A stretch of 7,074 nt of DNA from an uncultured Bacteroidales bacterium (GCA_903929065.1 CAIYTJ010000683.1:1-7074), one strand, 5' to 3'. Counted from the stretch's first letter, positions 1 through 6,676 are shown. Notes: a model not told the origin generated them from the sequence alone. Translations and numbers: made by a program.

Positions 1-2
1 AC

Positions 3-131
3 ATAACAATTAACCTATTTCGAACCAATGGTTTTGAGTCTATTAAGTATGGTACACAATTTTACGCTAATAATTTCAAAGAACTCAGATGTTTAATAAC
101 ATCTAAAACAAATATTTACAAGAAAACTTAA
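3..131 (+). CDS. Possible C-terminal tail of an unrecognised protein (5' end outside window)
   Basis: One plus-strand frame is open from the left edge to a TAA at 129-131, giving 42 residues; the other two plus frames hit stops within the first 14 bases. The peptide contains segments such as NGFESIKYGTQFYANN and ends in a basic run (NIYKKT). It has ordinary protein-like composition but matches no family I recognise. It would be the last part of a gene entering from the left. Against it, 42 codons open by chance is quite possible in DNA this A/T-rich. A remnant of a decayed gene is also possible. No terminator follows on this strand. Confidence 0.3.
   Translation: MTINLFRTNGFESIKYGTQFYANNFKELRCLITSKTNIYKKT
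87..104. repeat. Short perfect inverted repeat (7-bp arms, 4-nt loop)
   Basis: AGATGTT (87-93) and AACATCT (98-104) are perfect reverse complements around TAAT. The stem is A/T-rich and has no T-run right after it on either strand, so it is a weak candidate for a terminator. It lies inside the possible partial reading frame at the left edge. No function can be assigned. Confidence 0.3.
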
Positions 132-225
132 CAGCCCTGCCCTCCTGGCGGATATAAACTTTAGTTCATTAAGATTTTTCGTTTCACAAAGTTATATATT
201 TTTTTTTGAATCAGCTATTAAGTTT

Positions 226-281
226 AAACAAAAAAGCGGAAGCCGGACTAATTGTGCGAACAATTACTGAACCGAATCCGC
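226..281 (-). terminator. Terminator-like hairpin plus U-tract, minus strand
   Basis: On the minus strand a long imperfect stem is followed by six T residues (complement of 230-235) and a further T-rich run. In plus coordinates the outer stem pairs GCGGA (236-240) with TCCGC (277-281). A middle stem pairs CGG (244-246) with CCG (272-274). The apical stem pairs TAATTGT (249-255) with ACAATTA (260-266) around a 4-nt loop. The T-run occurs only on the minus-strand side, so termination would act on transcripts coming leftward through the 42-bp repeat array. It lies inside the last codons of the long minus-strand open frame that spans the array (612 to 211). That argues against the frame being translated as a whole. 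Confidence 0.5.
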
Positions 282-303
282 CTGATTGCAGCGTATTGTA
301 AAT

Positions 304-555
304 TGACAAAAGAGTAATATTGCATGTTTTTAGTGTTTTGTCATTTGACAAAAGACTAATATTGGATGTTTTTTCGGTTTTGTCATCTGACAAAAGACTA
401 ATATTGCATGTTTTTTGGGTTTTGTCATTTGACATAAGGGTAATATTGCATGTTTTTAGTGTTTTGTCATTTGACAAAAGAGTAATATTGGATGTTTTTA
501 GTGTTTTGTCATTTGACAAAAGAGTAATATTGCATGTTTTTCGGGTTTTGTCATT
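304..555. repeat. Six tandem 42-bp units with palindromic junctions
   Basis: Six contiguous units of exactly 42 bp start at 304, 346, 388, 430, 472 and 514. Each begins TGACAAAAG (TGACATAAG in the fourth) and ends TTTTGTCATT (TTTTGTCATC in the second). Junctions therefore read TTTTGTCA-2 nt-TGACAAAA, an 18-bp inverted repeat with 8-bp arms. It is perfect at four of the five internal junctions and has one mismatch at the third/fourth junction. Variation is confined mainly to unit positions 6, 10, 11, 20, 29-31 and 42; position 20 reads C-G-C-C-G-C across the six. A T5-T6 tract occurs once per unit. Because 42 is a multiple of three, both strands stay open (14-residue periodic translations), but I regard these as by-products. 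There are no unique spacers, so it is not a CRISPR array. It could be a protein-binding array, a source of structured RNA, or a replication-slippage satellite. Confidence 0.93.
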
Positions 556-664
556 TTGTTGTGGCAGGTTAATTAAAAAAGCCCCGCAAGTGCTATTTGT
601 ACACTCCGTCATGCCGGATATATTCTTCTAATTATTCGAAATTTGTGCATTGTTGTTGGGTTCC

Positions 665-677
665 CCCGATATTCGGG
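665..677. repeat. Short palindrome CCCGA-TAT-TCGGG
   Basis: CCCGA (665-669) and TCGGG (673-677) pair around a 3-nt loop, followed by ACAAG. G/C-rich CCCGAT-type palindromes are, from memory, frequent in non-coding DNA of Bacteroidota, so this may be a member or remnant of a dispersed family. The stem is only 5 bp, so it could be chance. Confidence 0.35.
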
Positions 678-709
678 ACAAGTTATGTTTATCCCAACTG
701 TTTGTATGC

Positions 710-728
710 TTCGGATTTTCAATCCGAA
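710..728. repeat. REP-like palindrome (8-bp arms, 3-nt loop)
   Basis: TTCGGATT (710-717) and AATCCGAA (721-728) are perfect reverse complements around TTC. Hairpins of the CGGATT...AATCCG type are, from my general knowledge, very common dispersed intergenic elements in Bacteroidota and often produce spurious small open frames. Some such families are mobilised by RAYT (REP-associated tyrosine) transposases, but no transposase gene is present in this window. The hairpin itself is read directly; family membership is inference. Confidence 0.5.
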
Positions 729-954
729 AGGTCAGAGTTGGTTTAAACCCGTTCGCCGCAACATAAAGTTTATTCTCCCGATGTTTCGCAAATACGGTCT
801 AATCATGCATATAAAATTTTCAGAGGGCTGAAGTTAAATCTTAATATTTCTCAATTTGTCGGCTGTTTGGCAGATAAACACACAAAATACTTCAAAATCA
901 AGGCAATTAAAGATTTTTTTGTAACGCTATGGTTTTTCAATGATAAATAAGTTG

Positions 955-962
955 TAAATTTG
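955..962 (+). promoter_or_regulatory. Candidate -7 box for the foldase operon
   Basis: TAAATTTG fits the Bacteroidota -7 consensus TAnnTTTG exactly. The expected TTTG at -33 is only approximated by the T-run at 933-937. Transcription would start near 968 and give a leader of about 80 nt before the ATG at 1048. An alternative is the TATAAT at 1034-1039, which is too close to the ATG to be likely. Confidence 0.35.
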
Positions 963-994
963 CCGTTCGGTTTACCGCTTGGCTTGCCGGTAAT
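959..994 (+). repeat. Three degenerate 12-nt repeats in the foldase leader
   Basis: TTTGCCGTTCGG (959-970), TTTACCGCTTGG (971-982) and CTTGCCGGTAAT (983-994) are three adjacent, imperfect 12-nt copies of a TTnnCCG-type unit. TTACCG (972-977) can pair with CGGTAA (988-993) to form a 6-bp stem with a 10-nt loop. The location between the candidate promoter and the ATG would place this in the messenger leader. It may affect expression or be incidental. Confidence 0.35.
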
Positions 995-1047
995 CCGAAT
1001 AAACTTCTGCGAACGAAATCCCGGAATAAATTTTATAATAACTTCAA

Positions 1048-2403
1048 ATGAAAAAAATAATTTTCTCCTTATTACTGCTTTTAAGCATTGCTCCGCTGAA
1101 AATGTGGGCACAAAAAAACATTATTGACGAAGTAATCTGGGTGATTGGCGATGAATCCATTCTGAAATCGGAAGTTGAAGAACAAAAACTGCGCGCACAA
1201 TATGACAATACACCCATTCAGGGCGATCCTTATTGCGTGATTCCGGAGCAAATTGCCATTCAAAAGCTGTTTCTGCACCAGGCTGCACTGGACAGCGTGG
1301 TGGTCAGCGAATCGTCGGTTATGAATCAGGTGGAAAGCAGGGTGAATTATTTTATTGCTCAAATTGGTACCAAAGAAAAAATGGAAGAATATTTCCATAA
1401 ATCTACCAACGATTTGCGGGAAGAATTGCGCGACATGATCCGCAACCAGCAAATAATCAATCAGATGCAACAAAAGTTAGTCGCCGATATTAAATCAACT
1501 CCTGCCGATGTACGCAGATATTTTAAAGAATTGCCAACCGACAGCGTTCCAACCGTTCCGGCAGAAGTGGAGTTGCAATTAATCAGTTTTGAACCGCCGG
1601 TTCCGATCGAAGAAATAAACCGAATCAAAGAAAAACTGCGTGACTATACCGAGCGTGTAAACAGTGGAGCAACTGACTTTTCGGTATTGGCACGCCTTTA
1701 TTCCGAAGATACGGAAAGTGCCAAACGTGGTGGTGAACTTGGTTTTATGGGCCGCGGACAACTTGTACCGGAATTTTCGCAGGTAGCTTTTAATCTGACT
1801 GATCCGAAGAAAGTTTCACGAATTGTACAAACCGAATTTGGTTTCCACATTATTCAGCTTATCGAAAAACGCGGCGACCGTATTAATTGCCGTCATATTT
1901 TATTAAAACCTCAGGTTTCGCTTGCCGAAAAAGAAAAAGGAATTCATAACCTGGATTCTATCTCAAACCTGATTCGTCAATCTAAAATAACATTCGAACA
2001 GGCAGTTCTGGCTTACTCGCAGGACAAAAACACGGCCATGAATGCCGGTTTGATGTTGAATGACAAAAACAACACCTCGAAATTCGAATACCAGGATTTG
2101 CCTCCGGAAATTGCCAAAGTGGTTTATAGTATGAATGTGGGCGAAATCTCGAAGCCATTCAGCATGATTAATAAATCGACCAACAAAGAGGTTGTGGCTG
2201 TGGTTAAACTCAAATCGAAAATTGAAAATCATGCTGCTAACCTGACTGACGATTACCAAATGTTGAAAACATTCTTCGAAGCCAGAAAAAAACAGGAATT
2301 CCTGAATACCTGGATTATCAAGAAACAAAAGGAAACGTATATCAGCATTGACCCGGCCTGGCAAAATTGCACATTCCAGTATCCGGGATGGATTAAAAAA
2401 TAA
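1048..2403 (+). CDS. surA: SurA-like periplasmic peptidyl-prolyl cis-trans isomerase / chaperone
   Basis: This 451-residue protein is a periplasmic foldase of the SurA/parvulin type, expected to chaperone outer-membrane proteins. Residues 1-22 are a signal peptide (MKK, hydrophobic core, ending MWAQ). An N-terminal SurA-like helical chaperone region spans roughly 25-165 and opens with DEVIWVIGDESILKSEVE. A first parvulin domain (about 173-273) carries GGELGFMGRGQLVPEF (228-243) and FGFHII (264-269). A second (about 279-390) starts with CRHILLKP but lacks a clear glycine-rich GGELG block and the FGxHII motif, so it is probably catalytically weak or structural. A C-terminal helical segment follows (about 400-430). 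The ATG at 1048 is chosen because it gives a complete signal peptide. No Shine-Dalgarno sequence is seen. The OstA-like gene follows after 20 nt, so the two are probably co-transcribed. The family is secure; the symbol is by homology of architecture. Confidence 0.9.
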   Translation: MKKIIFSLLLLLSIAPLKMWAQKNIIDEVIWVIGDESILKSEVEEQKLRAQYDNTPIQGDPYCVIPEQIAIQKLFLHQAALDSVVVSESSVMNQVESRVNYFIAQIGTKEKMEEYFHKSTNDLREELRDMIRNQQIINQMQQKLVADIKSTPADVRRYFKELPTDSVPTVPAEVELQLISFEPPVPIEEINRIKEKLRDYTERVNSGATDFSVLARLYSEDTESAKRGGELGFMGRGQLVPEFSQVAFNLTDPKKVSRIVQTEFGFHIIQLIEKRGDRINCRHILLKPQVSLAEKEKGIHNLDSISNLIRQSKITFEQAVLAYSQDKNTAMNAGLMLNDKNNTSKFEYQDLPPEIAKVVYSMNVGEISKPFSMINKSTNKEVVAVVKLKSKIENHAANLTDDYQMLKTFFEARKKQEFLNTWIIKKQKETYISIDPAWQNCTFQYPGWIKK

Positions 2404-2423
2404 CGGTTTAATAAATCATTTCA

Positions 2424-4277
2424 TTGGGCTCTTTTTTAAATAAACACACATTCAATCACAGGCACATCGTCATTTTCGGTGTGCTGTGTTTGTTTATTGT
2501 CCTTGTTCAAGCGCAAATCCGCCCGAAACAATTGCGTAGTGAAGTGCTTCAAAGCATGAATCCTGCTAAACCGACCAAAAAAGCGGTAAAGAAATCTTCC
2601 TACAAAGGTATTTTACCGGCACCTTCACAAAATCAGTTTGTTACTCCACCCAGTCCGCTTCAGAATAAAGGCGTAACACTGGTTTATCTGGAAAATTGTG
2701 ATGCGTTGTCGTTCGATAAAATTAAAAATCCTGGCACACAGGTGTTGAAAGGCAATGTTCGATTCCGGCACGATAATGCACGTCTGTATTGCGACAGCGC
2801 TTATTTCTTCGAAAAAGCCAATTCGCTGAATGCGTATGGCCATGTCAGGATTGTGCAGGGCGATACCATTTTTATTTTCGGAGATATTATGTATTACGAT
2901 GGGAATACAAAACTTGCCCGGTTACGTCACCGTGTTCGAATGGAAAACCGAAAAACAACGCTCATTACCGATAGTTTAAATTACGACCGAATCACCAATC
3001 TGGCGTATTATTACACCGGCGGAAAAATCACCGACCAAGTTAATGATTTGACTTCACTATGGGGACAATATTCTACCCGAACGAATGAATCACTGTTCAA
3101 AATAAAGGTTCATTTAAACAACAAAGATTTTATTATGGATGCCGATTCCCTGCGGTATAATACCAAATCGCATATTGCCAATTTTATCAGCCCAACCCAT
3201 ATTTTATACAACAAAGAAACGGATATTTACAGCGATAAAGGCTGGTACAACACGGAAACCGAAAAATCCATGCTGCTGAACCGTTCGAGAGTGAAACACA
3301 AAGACGGAAAAACGCTGGTTGGCGACACCATTTTCTATGATAAAAAACTGAAATACGGCGAAGGTTTTATGAATGTGGTGATGACTGATACGGTTCAGAA
3401 ATCGACGCTTTACGGAAATTATTGCTACTACAGCGAAAGTTCTAAAAATGGTCTGGCTACAGATTCGGCTTTGCTGGTGGACTGGTCGTCAAAAGACACC
3501 ATGTTCGTTCACGCCGATACATTGCTTACGTCCAAAGATTCAATTTATAATGTGGCCCGCGGTTATTACCACGTTCGTTTTTACCGGAATGATGTTCAGG
3601 GTCTTTGTGATTCGCTGGCTTACTCGGCCCGTGATTCAATCATGAATATGCACGGTACGCCGGTTTTATGGGCAGATAACAACCAACTTTCGGGCGATTT
3701 CATTCAGGCTTACACCAAGAACAAAAAAGTCAACAAAATTCATATTCAGCATGTTGCAGTAGCCATTCAACACGAAGATTCTATTTATTTTAATCAACTT
3801 TCGGGCAAAGAAATAATAGCTTATGTCGACAGCGGTCAGCTGCGAAAAGTCAATGTAAACGGTAATGCTGAAACCATTTATTTCCCCAGAGACGATAAAG
3901 ATTCAACGTTAATCGGTTTAAACAAGACGCAAAGCAGTTTTGTGGTCATGTATTTTAAAGATAAGAAAGTCCAACGGGTTATTTTAACTGCCGCTACTAA
4001 TGGCACCATGTATCCGATTGATAAGTTGACTGAAAGTAATCTTAAGCTGAAAACTTTCTTTTGGATTGAAGAAGATCGTCCGAAAGGGAAACTGGATTTG
4101 TTTTCTGTTTTCCCGAAAATCATCAGGCCTAAAGCCAGCGGTATCGACGTTTTAAATTCAAATACTGATTCCGGTTCTTCAGTCACAAATCCTGACACAC
4201 AACCGGTAAGTAATCCGGTAAATTCTGCACCAAAACAGAACAATCAACAACAACGTAAAGGTTCTACTCTACAATAA
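2424..4277 (+). CDS. OstA/LptA-like lipopolysaccharide transport protein (OstA_2 type), TTG start
   Basis: This 617-residue exported protein is related to the LptA/OstA family, which forms the beta-jellyroll bridge carrying lipopolysaccharide across the periplasm. Residues about 14-31 form a hydrophobic signal segment ending VQAQ. A basic, proline-rich linker follows (about 45-80). The LptA-type strand motif is clearest at 107-154 (VLKGNVRFRHDNARLYCDSAYFF, then YGHVRIVQGDTIFIFGD, shown here only as key blocks). Related strands recur to about 530, for example GDTIFYD (300-306) and CDSLAY (395-400). The tail (about 575-617) is rich in Asn, Gln and Ser and looks disordered. The protein is far longer than enterobacterial LptA (under 200 residues), as is usual for the Bacteroidota form. 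The first in-frame ATG lies after the signal peptide and an in-frame stop lies at 2412-2414, so the TTG at 2424 is the best start. ATT at 2418 is a less likely alternative. Confidence 0.87.
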   Translation: MGSFLNKHTFNHRHIVIFGVLCLFIVLVQAQIRPKQLRSEVLQSMNPAKPTKKAVKKSSYKGILPAPSQNQFVTPPSPLQNKGVTLVYLENCDALSFDKIKNPGTQVLKGNVRFRHDNARLYCDSAYFFEKANSLNAYGHVRIVQGDTIFIFGDIMYYDGNTKLARLRHRVRMENRKTTLITDSLNYDRITNLAYYYTGGKITDQVNDLTSLWGQYSTRTNESLFKIKVHLNNKDFIMDADSLRYNTKSHIANFISPTHILYNKETDIYSDKGWYNTETEKSMLLNRSRVKHKDGKTLVGDTIFYDKKLKYGEGFMNVVMTDTVQKSTLYGNYCYYSESSKNGLATDSALLVDWSSKDTMFVHADTLLTSKDSIYNVARGYYHVRFYRNDVQGLCDSLAYSARDSIMNMHGTPVLWADNNQLSGDFIQAYTKNKKVNKIHIQHVAVAIQHEDSIYFNQLSGKEIIAYVDSGQLRKVNVNGNAETIYFPRDDKDSTLIGLNKTQSSFVVMYFKDKKVQRVILTAATNGTMYPIDKLTESNLKLKTFFWIEEDRPKGKLDLFSVFPKIIRPKASGIDVLNSNTDSGSSVTNPDTQPVSNPVNSAPKQNNQQQRKGSTLQ

Positions 4278-4309
4278 TATCTTTATTTGATTTCTGTTTA
4301 GCTTTCATA

Positions 4310-4328
4310 CTGAACAATTTTGTTTCAG
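4310..4328. promoter_or_regulatory. Imperfect dyad upstream of the AraC-type gene
   Basis: CTGAACA (4310-4316) and TGTTTCAG (4321-4328) form an imperfect inverted repeat in the 111-nt gap between the OstA-like and regulator genes. It could be an operator or a weak terminator remnant, but there is no T-run after it. No clear TAnnTTTG box is seen in this gap. Confidence 0.2.
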
Positions 4329-4388
4329 GATGATTATACTTATTGGGTATATTCGCTTAATTTATAATCTTTTATTTGTAGCAGAAGT

Positions 4389-5465
4389 ATGAAAACTTTA
4401 ATCTGGATAGGATTTTGCCAGAGTTTGTTTGCTGCCATTCTGATGTTTACCAAACGTGAAAGCTCGCTTTCCGATAAAATCTTATCGGGATGGCTGTTGC
4501 TTTTATCCGCCGATTTTATGAGTTGCGGTATAAATTACGAATTCTTTGAAAAGCCTTTGCTTTCCAGTTCATTCCTGCTCTTTAATCCTGCATTATACTT
4601 ATATATCAGTTCGTTGACCCGCTCGAACTTCATGCTTAAATGGTTACATATCCTGCATTTGGCTCCGTTTATCATTTTCGAAATCTATGCGTATGGAATT
4701 CAGCAATCCTTTTCGCTGGATACTTTTTTCATAAAGGACGAACATTATTTTTTCCGTATGGCTTTCGGAGCGGCAACCATCATTTCATGGCTGGTTTATA
4801 ATCCGTTGAGCCTGGTATTGGTTCATAAACACCGGATGCGGTTGCGCAATGAATTATCCAATATCGAACGCAATGAAAACCTCGGTTGGGTACTCGCTGT
4901 GGCTATATTCTATGTGGTTTATTGCATTCTAGCATTCCTGATTACAGTCGTTGCTTTTTATTGGAATTTGAACCCGCAAACGCCACATATTTATAATTAT
5001 ATCACGCTCTTGATTTTGATATATGTAATGAGTTTTTACGGGCTCAGACAGAAAGTTCTACCCAAATTACTGCTGGTGGATGAACCGTTAATTCCTTATA
5101 AAAACTCAACATTGAATGAAAAAACCAAAGAAATCATCAAGCAGAAAATTATCTTTTACTTTGAAAAGGAAAAAGCGTTCCTTAATCCTGATTTGAATAT
5201 GGATTTGCTGTCAGATTCGTTGAAAATTCCTAAATACCAACTCACCGAAGTACTCAATTCGGAAATTGGCAAAAGCTTTTTCCAGTTTGTGAATTTCTAC
5301 CGGGTGGAAGCTGTAAAACAGATGTTAGCTGACCCAAACAACAAATATTCCATCGAAGCAATCGGCTATGAATGCGGATTTTCCAGCAAATCATCCTTCT
5401 ATACGGTTTTCAAAAACATGACCGGCGAAACTCCCGTTTCATTTCGGAAATCAATTCCATCATAA
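4389..5465 (+). CDS. AraC-family regulator with N-terminal seven-helix membrane domain
   Basis: This 358-residue protein joins a membrane domain to a DNA-binding domain. Hydrophobic segments lie near 3-20, 31-48, 58-75, 85-103, 124-146, 166-191 and 202-220, giving about seven membrane helices. A linker (about 222-250) leads to an AraC-type double helix-turn-helix (about 255-355). Family hallmarks are MDLLSDSLKIPKYQLTEVLN, then FYRVEAVKQML, then SIEAIGYECGFSSKSSFYTVFK, and GETPVSFR near the end. This layout is a recurring Bacteroidota architecture in which the membrane part probably senses a signal and DNA is bound at the membrane; the ligand is unknown. It has no domain that would bind sugar in the classical AraC way. 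It precedes the SDR and DUF2141 genes in the same direction, so local control of them is plausible but unproven. ATG at 4389 begins the first helix directly. Confidence 0.88.
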   Translation: MKTLIWIGFCQSLFAAILMFTKRESSLSDKILSGWLLLLSADFMSCGINYEFFEKPLLSSSFLLFNPALYLYISSLTRSNFMLKWLHILHLAPFIIFEIYAYGIQQSFSLDTFFIKDEHYFFRMAFGAATIISWLVYNPLSLVLVHKHRMRLRNELSNIERNENLGWVLAVAIFYVVYCILAFLITVVAFYWNLNPQTPHIYNYITLLILIYVMSFYGLRQKVLPKLLLVDEPLIPYKNSTLNEKTKEIIKQKIIFYFEKEKAFLNPDLNMDLLSDSLKIPKYQLTEVLNSEIGKSFFQFVNFYRVEAVKQMLADPNNKYSIEAIGYECGFSSKSSFYTVFKNMTGETPVSFRKSIPS

Positions 5466-5525
5466 AAAACTTGCTATTCTCCAATGCTCATAGTTTGATT
5501 TTAGAAAGTTGAACCGGAATTTGTT

Positions 5526-5547
5526 GTCCGAGTTTCGAAAAACGGAC
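5526..5547. repeat. Small hairpin between regulator and SDR genes
   Basis: GTCCG (5526-5530) pairs with CGGAC (5543-5547); TTT (5533-5535) can pair with part of the A-run at 5538-5542 across mismatches. The following bases (TCTATTTCC) are only mildly T-rich. It could be a weak terminator for the regulator gene or chance. Confidence 0.25.
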
Positions 5548-5571
5548 TCTATTTCCAGTATTTGTTTCTAA

Positions 5572-5605
5572 ACTTGTGAACTAAATCATTTTTTATTTCA
5601 CAAGT
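5572..5605 (+). promoter_or_regulatory. Perfect 9-bp inverted repeat abutting the SDR start codon
   Basis: ACTTGTGAA (5572-5580) and TTCACAAGT (5597-5605) are perfect reverse complements separated by 16 nt of A/T-rich DNA, and the right arm ends at the base before ATG 5606. Arm centres are 25 bp apart. As DNA it could be an operator for a dimeric regulator. As RNA it would fold into a stem that locks the bases just upstream of the start codon. Bacteroidota initiation usually relies on an unstructured upstream region rather than Shine-Dalgarno pairing, so such a stem could matter. Confidence 0.55.
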
Positions 5606-6676
5606 ATGAACTCAATTACAAATATCTTATTAACGGGTGCTTCCGGAACTGTTGGAAGCGAAGTTTTACAGCAACTGGCATTCTCTGAAAACATCCATCT
5701 GACTGTTTTTGATCAGAAAACGACTAAGTCAAAGCGAATCTTTGCACCCTATAAAAATCATATCAAGGTGATTTATGGTGACTTAACTAATGAAAATGAC
5801 ATTGCCACAATTCCCGATAAATTGGATGTGGTCATTCATTTGGCCGCGATCATACCGCCGTTGGCCGATGAAAAACCGGAGCTTGCACACAAAGTAAATG
5901 TAATCGGAACTAAAACGCTGTTAAATCGGTTGGAAACGACTTCGCCCAACGTGTTTTTTATGTACAGTTCATCTATCTCCGTTTATGGCGACAGAATTTT
6001 GAATCCTTTTATAAAAGTAACCGACATTATTCAGCCAAGTCAGGGCGACGTTTACGCTCAAACCAAAATTGAAGCTGAGAATCTCATAAAAAGTTCCAAT
6101 ATCAACTGGACAATTTTCAGACTGGCTGCCATCATGAAAAACCATAAAGTCTCACGGTTAATGTTTCATATGCCGCTTTCGACAACTTTCGAAATATGTA
6201 CACCTACGGATACGTCAAGAGCATTTACAAATGGAATTTATAAAAAAGAAAAGCTGATTGGACAGGTTTTCAACCTCGGTGGCGGTGAAAAATGCTGTAC
6301 TACTTACGAGAAGTTTCTGGAGAAATCATTCAGTATTTTTGGTCTGGGAGCACTCAATTTTCCTGATTTAGCTTTTGCCCATCAAAATTTTCATTGCGGA
6401 TATTATGAAGATGGGAACAAACTTGAAGATATTGTCAGGTTCAGAAGCGATACGCTCGAAACTTATTACCAACAAACCCAAAAGTCTATATCATTAACTA
6501 CCAGAATTTTATGCTTTACATTTCGTGGTTTTATAAAAAAGTTCTTATTAAAACAATCTGAACCTTATAAATCGGTCCGTAAAAACAATAAATCGTTGAT
6601 GGTTCAGTTTTTCGGAAAAACAGATTTCTCATTAGCAGGAATTTCTGTAAATAATAAAGTTGAATCGGCAATTTAA
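5606..6676 (+). CDS. Extended short-chain dehydrogenase/reductase (NAD-dependent epimerase-like)
   Basis: This 356-residue cytoplasmic protein has the extended-SDR Rossmann fold. The dinucleotide-binding TGASGTVG is at 10-17. An acidic residue after the second strand (VFDQK, near 34-38) favours NAD over NADP. GDLTN (58-62), VIHLAA (76-81) and the serine-bearing strand MYSSSISVYGD (119-129) follow. The catalytic pair is YAQTK (Y150, K154), and FNLGGGE (222-228) is the typical late strand. Substrate is not predictable; sugar-nucleotide epimerase, sterol-type and other reductases share these motifs. The last 65 or so residues (from about 292) are a basic extension with a short hydrophobic stretch (TTRILCFTFRGFIKKFLL region) that is not part of the usual core and may contact membrane. 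The DUF2141 gene begins 10 nt downstream, so the two are likely co-transcribed. The ATG start gives an intact first beta strand. Confidence 0.85.
   Translation: MNSITNILLTGASGTVGSEVLQQLAFSENIHLTVFDQKTTKSKRIFAPYKNHIKVIYGDLTNENDIATIPDKLDVVIHLAAIIPPLADEKPELAHKVNVIGTKTLLNRLETTSPNVFFMYSSSISVYGDRILNPFIKVTDIIQPSQGDVYAQTKIEAENLIKSSNINWTIFRLAAIMKNHKVSRLMFHMPLSTTFEICTPTDTSRAFTNGIYKKEKLIGQVFNLGGGEKCCTTYEKFLEKSFSIFGLGALNFPDLAFAHQNFHCGYYEDGNKLEDIVRFRSDTLETYYQQTQKSISLTTRILCFTFRGFIKKFLLKQSEPYKSVRKNNKSLMVQFFGKTDFSLAGISVNNKVESAI

Larger units (their letters stand above)
556..954. other. Intergenic region with small palindromes, no convincing gene
   Basis: Between the 42-bp array and the foldase promoter region I find no reading frame with recognisable protein features. 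One 62-codon plus-strand frame (643-831) runs straight through two palindromes and reads as translated repeat DNA. The stretch holds the short hairpins at 665-677 and 710-728, listed separately. Otherwise it is A/T-rich without visible RNA gene structure. Confidence 0.6.

Noticed and set aside
187..194. Minus-strand TAACTTTG promoter box reading out of the left edge
   Set aside because: It fits TAnnTTTG, but no TTTG-like -33 element lies at the right distance, and no gene start with support follows before the window edge.
304..555. CRISPR array
   Set aside because: The 42-bp units are contiguous, with no unique spacers between them, and no cas gene is present in the window.
211..612. 133-codon minus-strand open frame with a 14-residue periodic peptide (NDKTLKTCNITLLS type)
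   Set aside because: The periodicity is the 42-bp DNA repeat read in a frame that happens to lack stops. Both strands are open for the same reason, no convincing start context exists, and a terminator-like hairpin lies before the stop codon.
320..631. 103-codon plus-strand open frame with HVFSVLSFDKRVIL-type repeats
   Set aside because: It begins inside the first repeat unit and is the same 42-bp periodicity read on the other strand. It has no domain, no start signal and no terminator.
643..831. 62-codon plus-strand open frame
   Set aside because: It runs through two palindromes, and the segment RIFNPKG is the translated REP-like hairpin. Such frames are typical spurious calls in Bacteroidota intergenic DNA.
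851..1111. 86-codon minus-strand open frame
   Set aside because: It overlaps the start of the foldase gene and its promoter region, shows no family features, and its GKPSGKPNGK motif is just the 12-nt leader repeats in reverse.
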